NCBI RefSeq assembly: GCF_029867415.1
Contig: NW_026706260.1
Location: forward strand, 167,775-231,774
DNA: 64,000 nucleotides
Direction: 5' to 3'
Origin: Vicia villosa
Lineage: Eukaryota; Streptophyta; Magnoliopsida; Fabales; Fabaceae
The stretch's first letter is position 1. Each line of letters opens with the position of its first letter. The position numbers and the translations under genes are program-made. The notes beneath the pieces are model-generated. The model was not told the origin of the DNA, searched no databases, and worked only from the letters and a program-made list of their open reading frames with translations. Positions 64,000 to 64,000 of this stretch are shown here, in pieces.

Positions 64000-64000
64000 T

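Larger units (their letters stand above)
43218..64000 (-). mobile_element. Element H: gag-only Ogre-like element, minus strand, interrupted by element I
   Basis: On the minus strand the order is 5' LTR (from beyond the window to 54352, broken at 57400 by I), primer site 54331-54349, leader, gag (53329-52029), long 3' region with arrays, PPT (47498-47484) and 3' LTR (47483-43218). No pol is present. The 3' flank (43213-43217) is CCAGA, the candidate target duplicate. Its partner should lie right of the window. The LTRs are nearly identical over 43218-46270 and 54352-57400. If complete it would be about 15.4 kb. Confidence 0.88.
57401..64000 (-). mobile_element. Element I: Ogre-type Ty3/gypsy element, minus strand, 3' part with integrase
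   Basis: On the minus strand, from the window edge, come integrase (63999-63280), 3' region with conserved hairpins and a tandem array, PPT (61416-61402) and 3' LTR (61401-57401). It lies inside the 5' LTR of H, and the flank GACTG (57396-57400) is the expected target duplicate. Unlike B, G and H it encodes pol, and the visible integrase has no stop. It is a plausible autonomous partner of the gag-only elements. Confidence 0.88.

Overview
The window looks like gene-poor, repeat-packed plant DNA. I found no convincing host gene and no rRNA or intact tRNA gene. Nearly all of the 64 kb can be assigned to LTR retrotransposons nested in one another. The very long LTRs, the tRNA-Arg-type primer sites, the CHHC zinc knuckles and the Sirevirus elements resembling soybean SIRE1 point to a legume, most likely tribe Fabeae (pea, vetch, lentil or Lathyrus). 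That assignment is inference from element families, not from a gene.

Layout, with letters used throughout. A (1-2613, +) is the 3' end of a Sirevirus-type Ty1/copia element, running off the left edge. B (2614-17805, -) is an old Ogre-like Ty3/gypsy element that encodes only a broken gag; its 3' LTR appears to be the site into which A inserted. C (5446-11437, +) is a complete, pol-less Sirevirus with 5-bp target duplications (TACAA), inserted in the tandem repeats of B. D (17806-18094, +) is a fragment of an LTR plus a tRNA-Asp primer site. E (18095 to beyond the window, +) is a decayed Tat-lineage element with gag, protease, RT, two RNase H domains, integrase and antisense ORFs. E is split by F (26248-27988, a solo LTR inside integrase, TSD GGTCT), by G (28574-41002, +, a young gag-only Ogre-like element with 3.3-kb LTRs, TSD GCTAC) and by H (43218 onward, -, a gag-only Ogre-like element with a 4.27-kb 3' LTR). 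H is in turn split inside its 5' LTR by I (57401 onward, -), an Ogre-type element whose visible integrase is open. Nesting is therefore at least three levels deep (I in H in E), or four if E lies inside the element represented by D.

B, G and H share gag type and a conserved untranslated region between gag and the 3' LTR, and they lack pol. I has pol and shares its LTR U3 and 3' region with B. The simplest reading is a set of gag-only elements mobilised in trans by full Ogre-type elements such as I. C has the same logic in Ty1/copia: gag and an accessory ORF are kept and pol is missing, yet it transposed.

The most unusual signal is structural. The minisatellite-like arrays before the 3' LTRs of B, G, H and I, an array inside the 3' LTR of B, and short conserved segments in the 3' regions of B, G and I are built from small inverted repeats. 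Their two arms change together from copy to copy (for example TCCAA/TTGGA, TTCAA/TTGAA and TCTAA/TTAGA around the same 8-nt loop), while the DNA between them is not conserved. That is the covariation expected if a hairpin, rather than a sequence, is being maintained or propagated. The array of G (36431-37364) is the clearest case.
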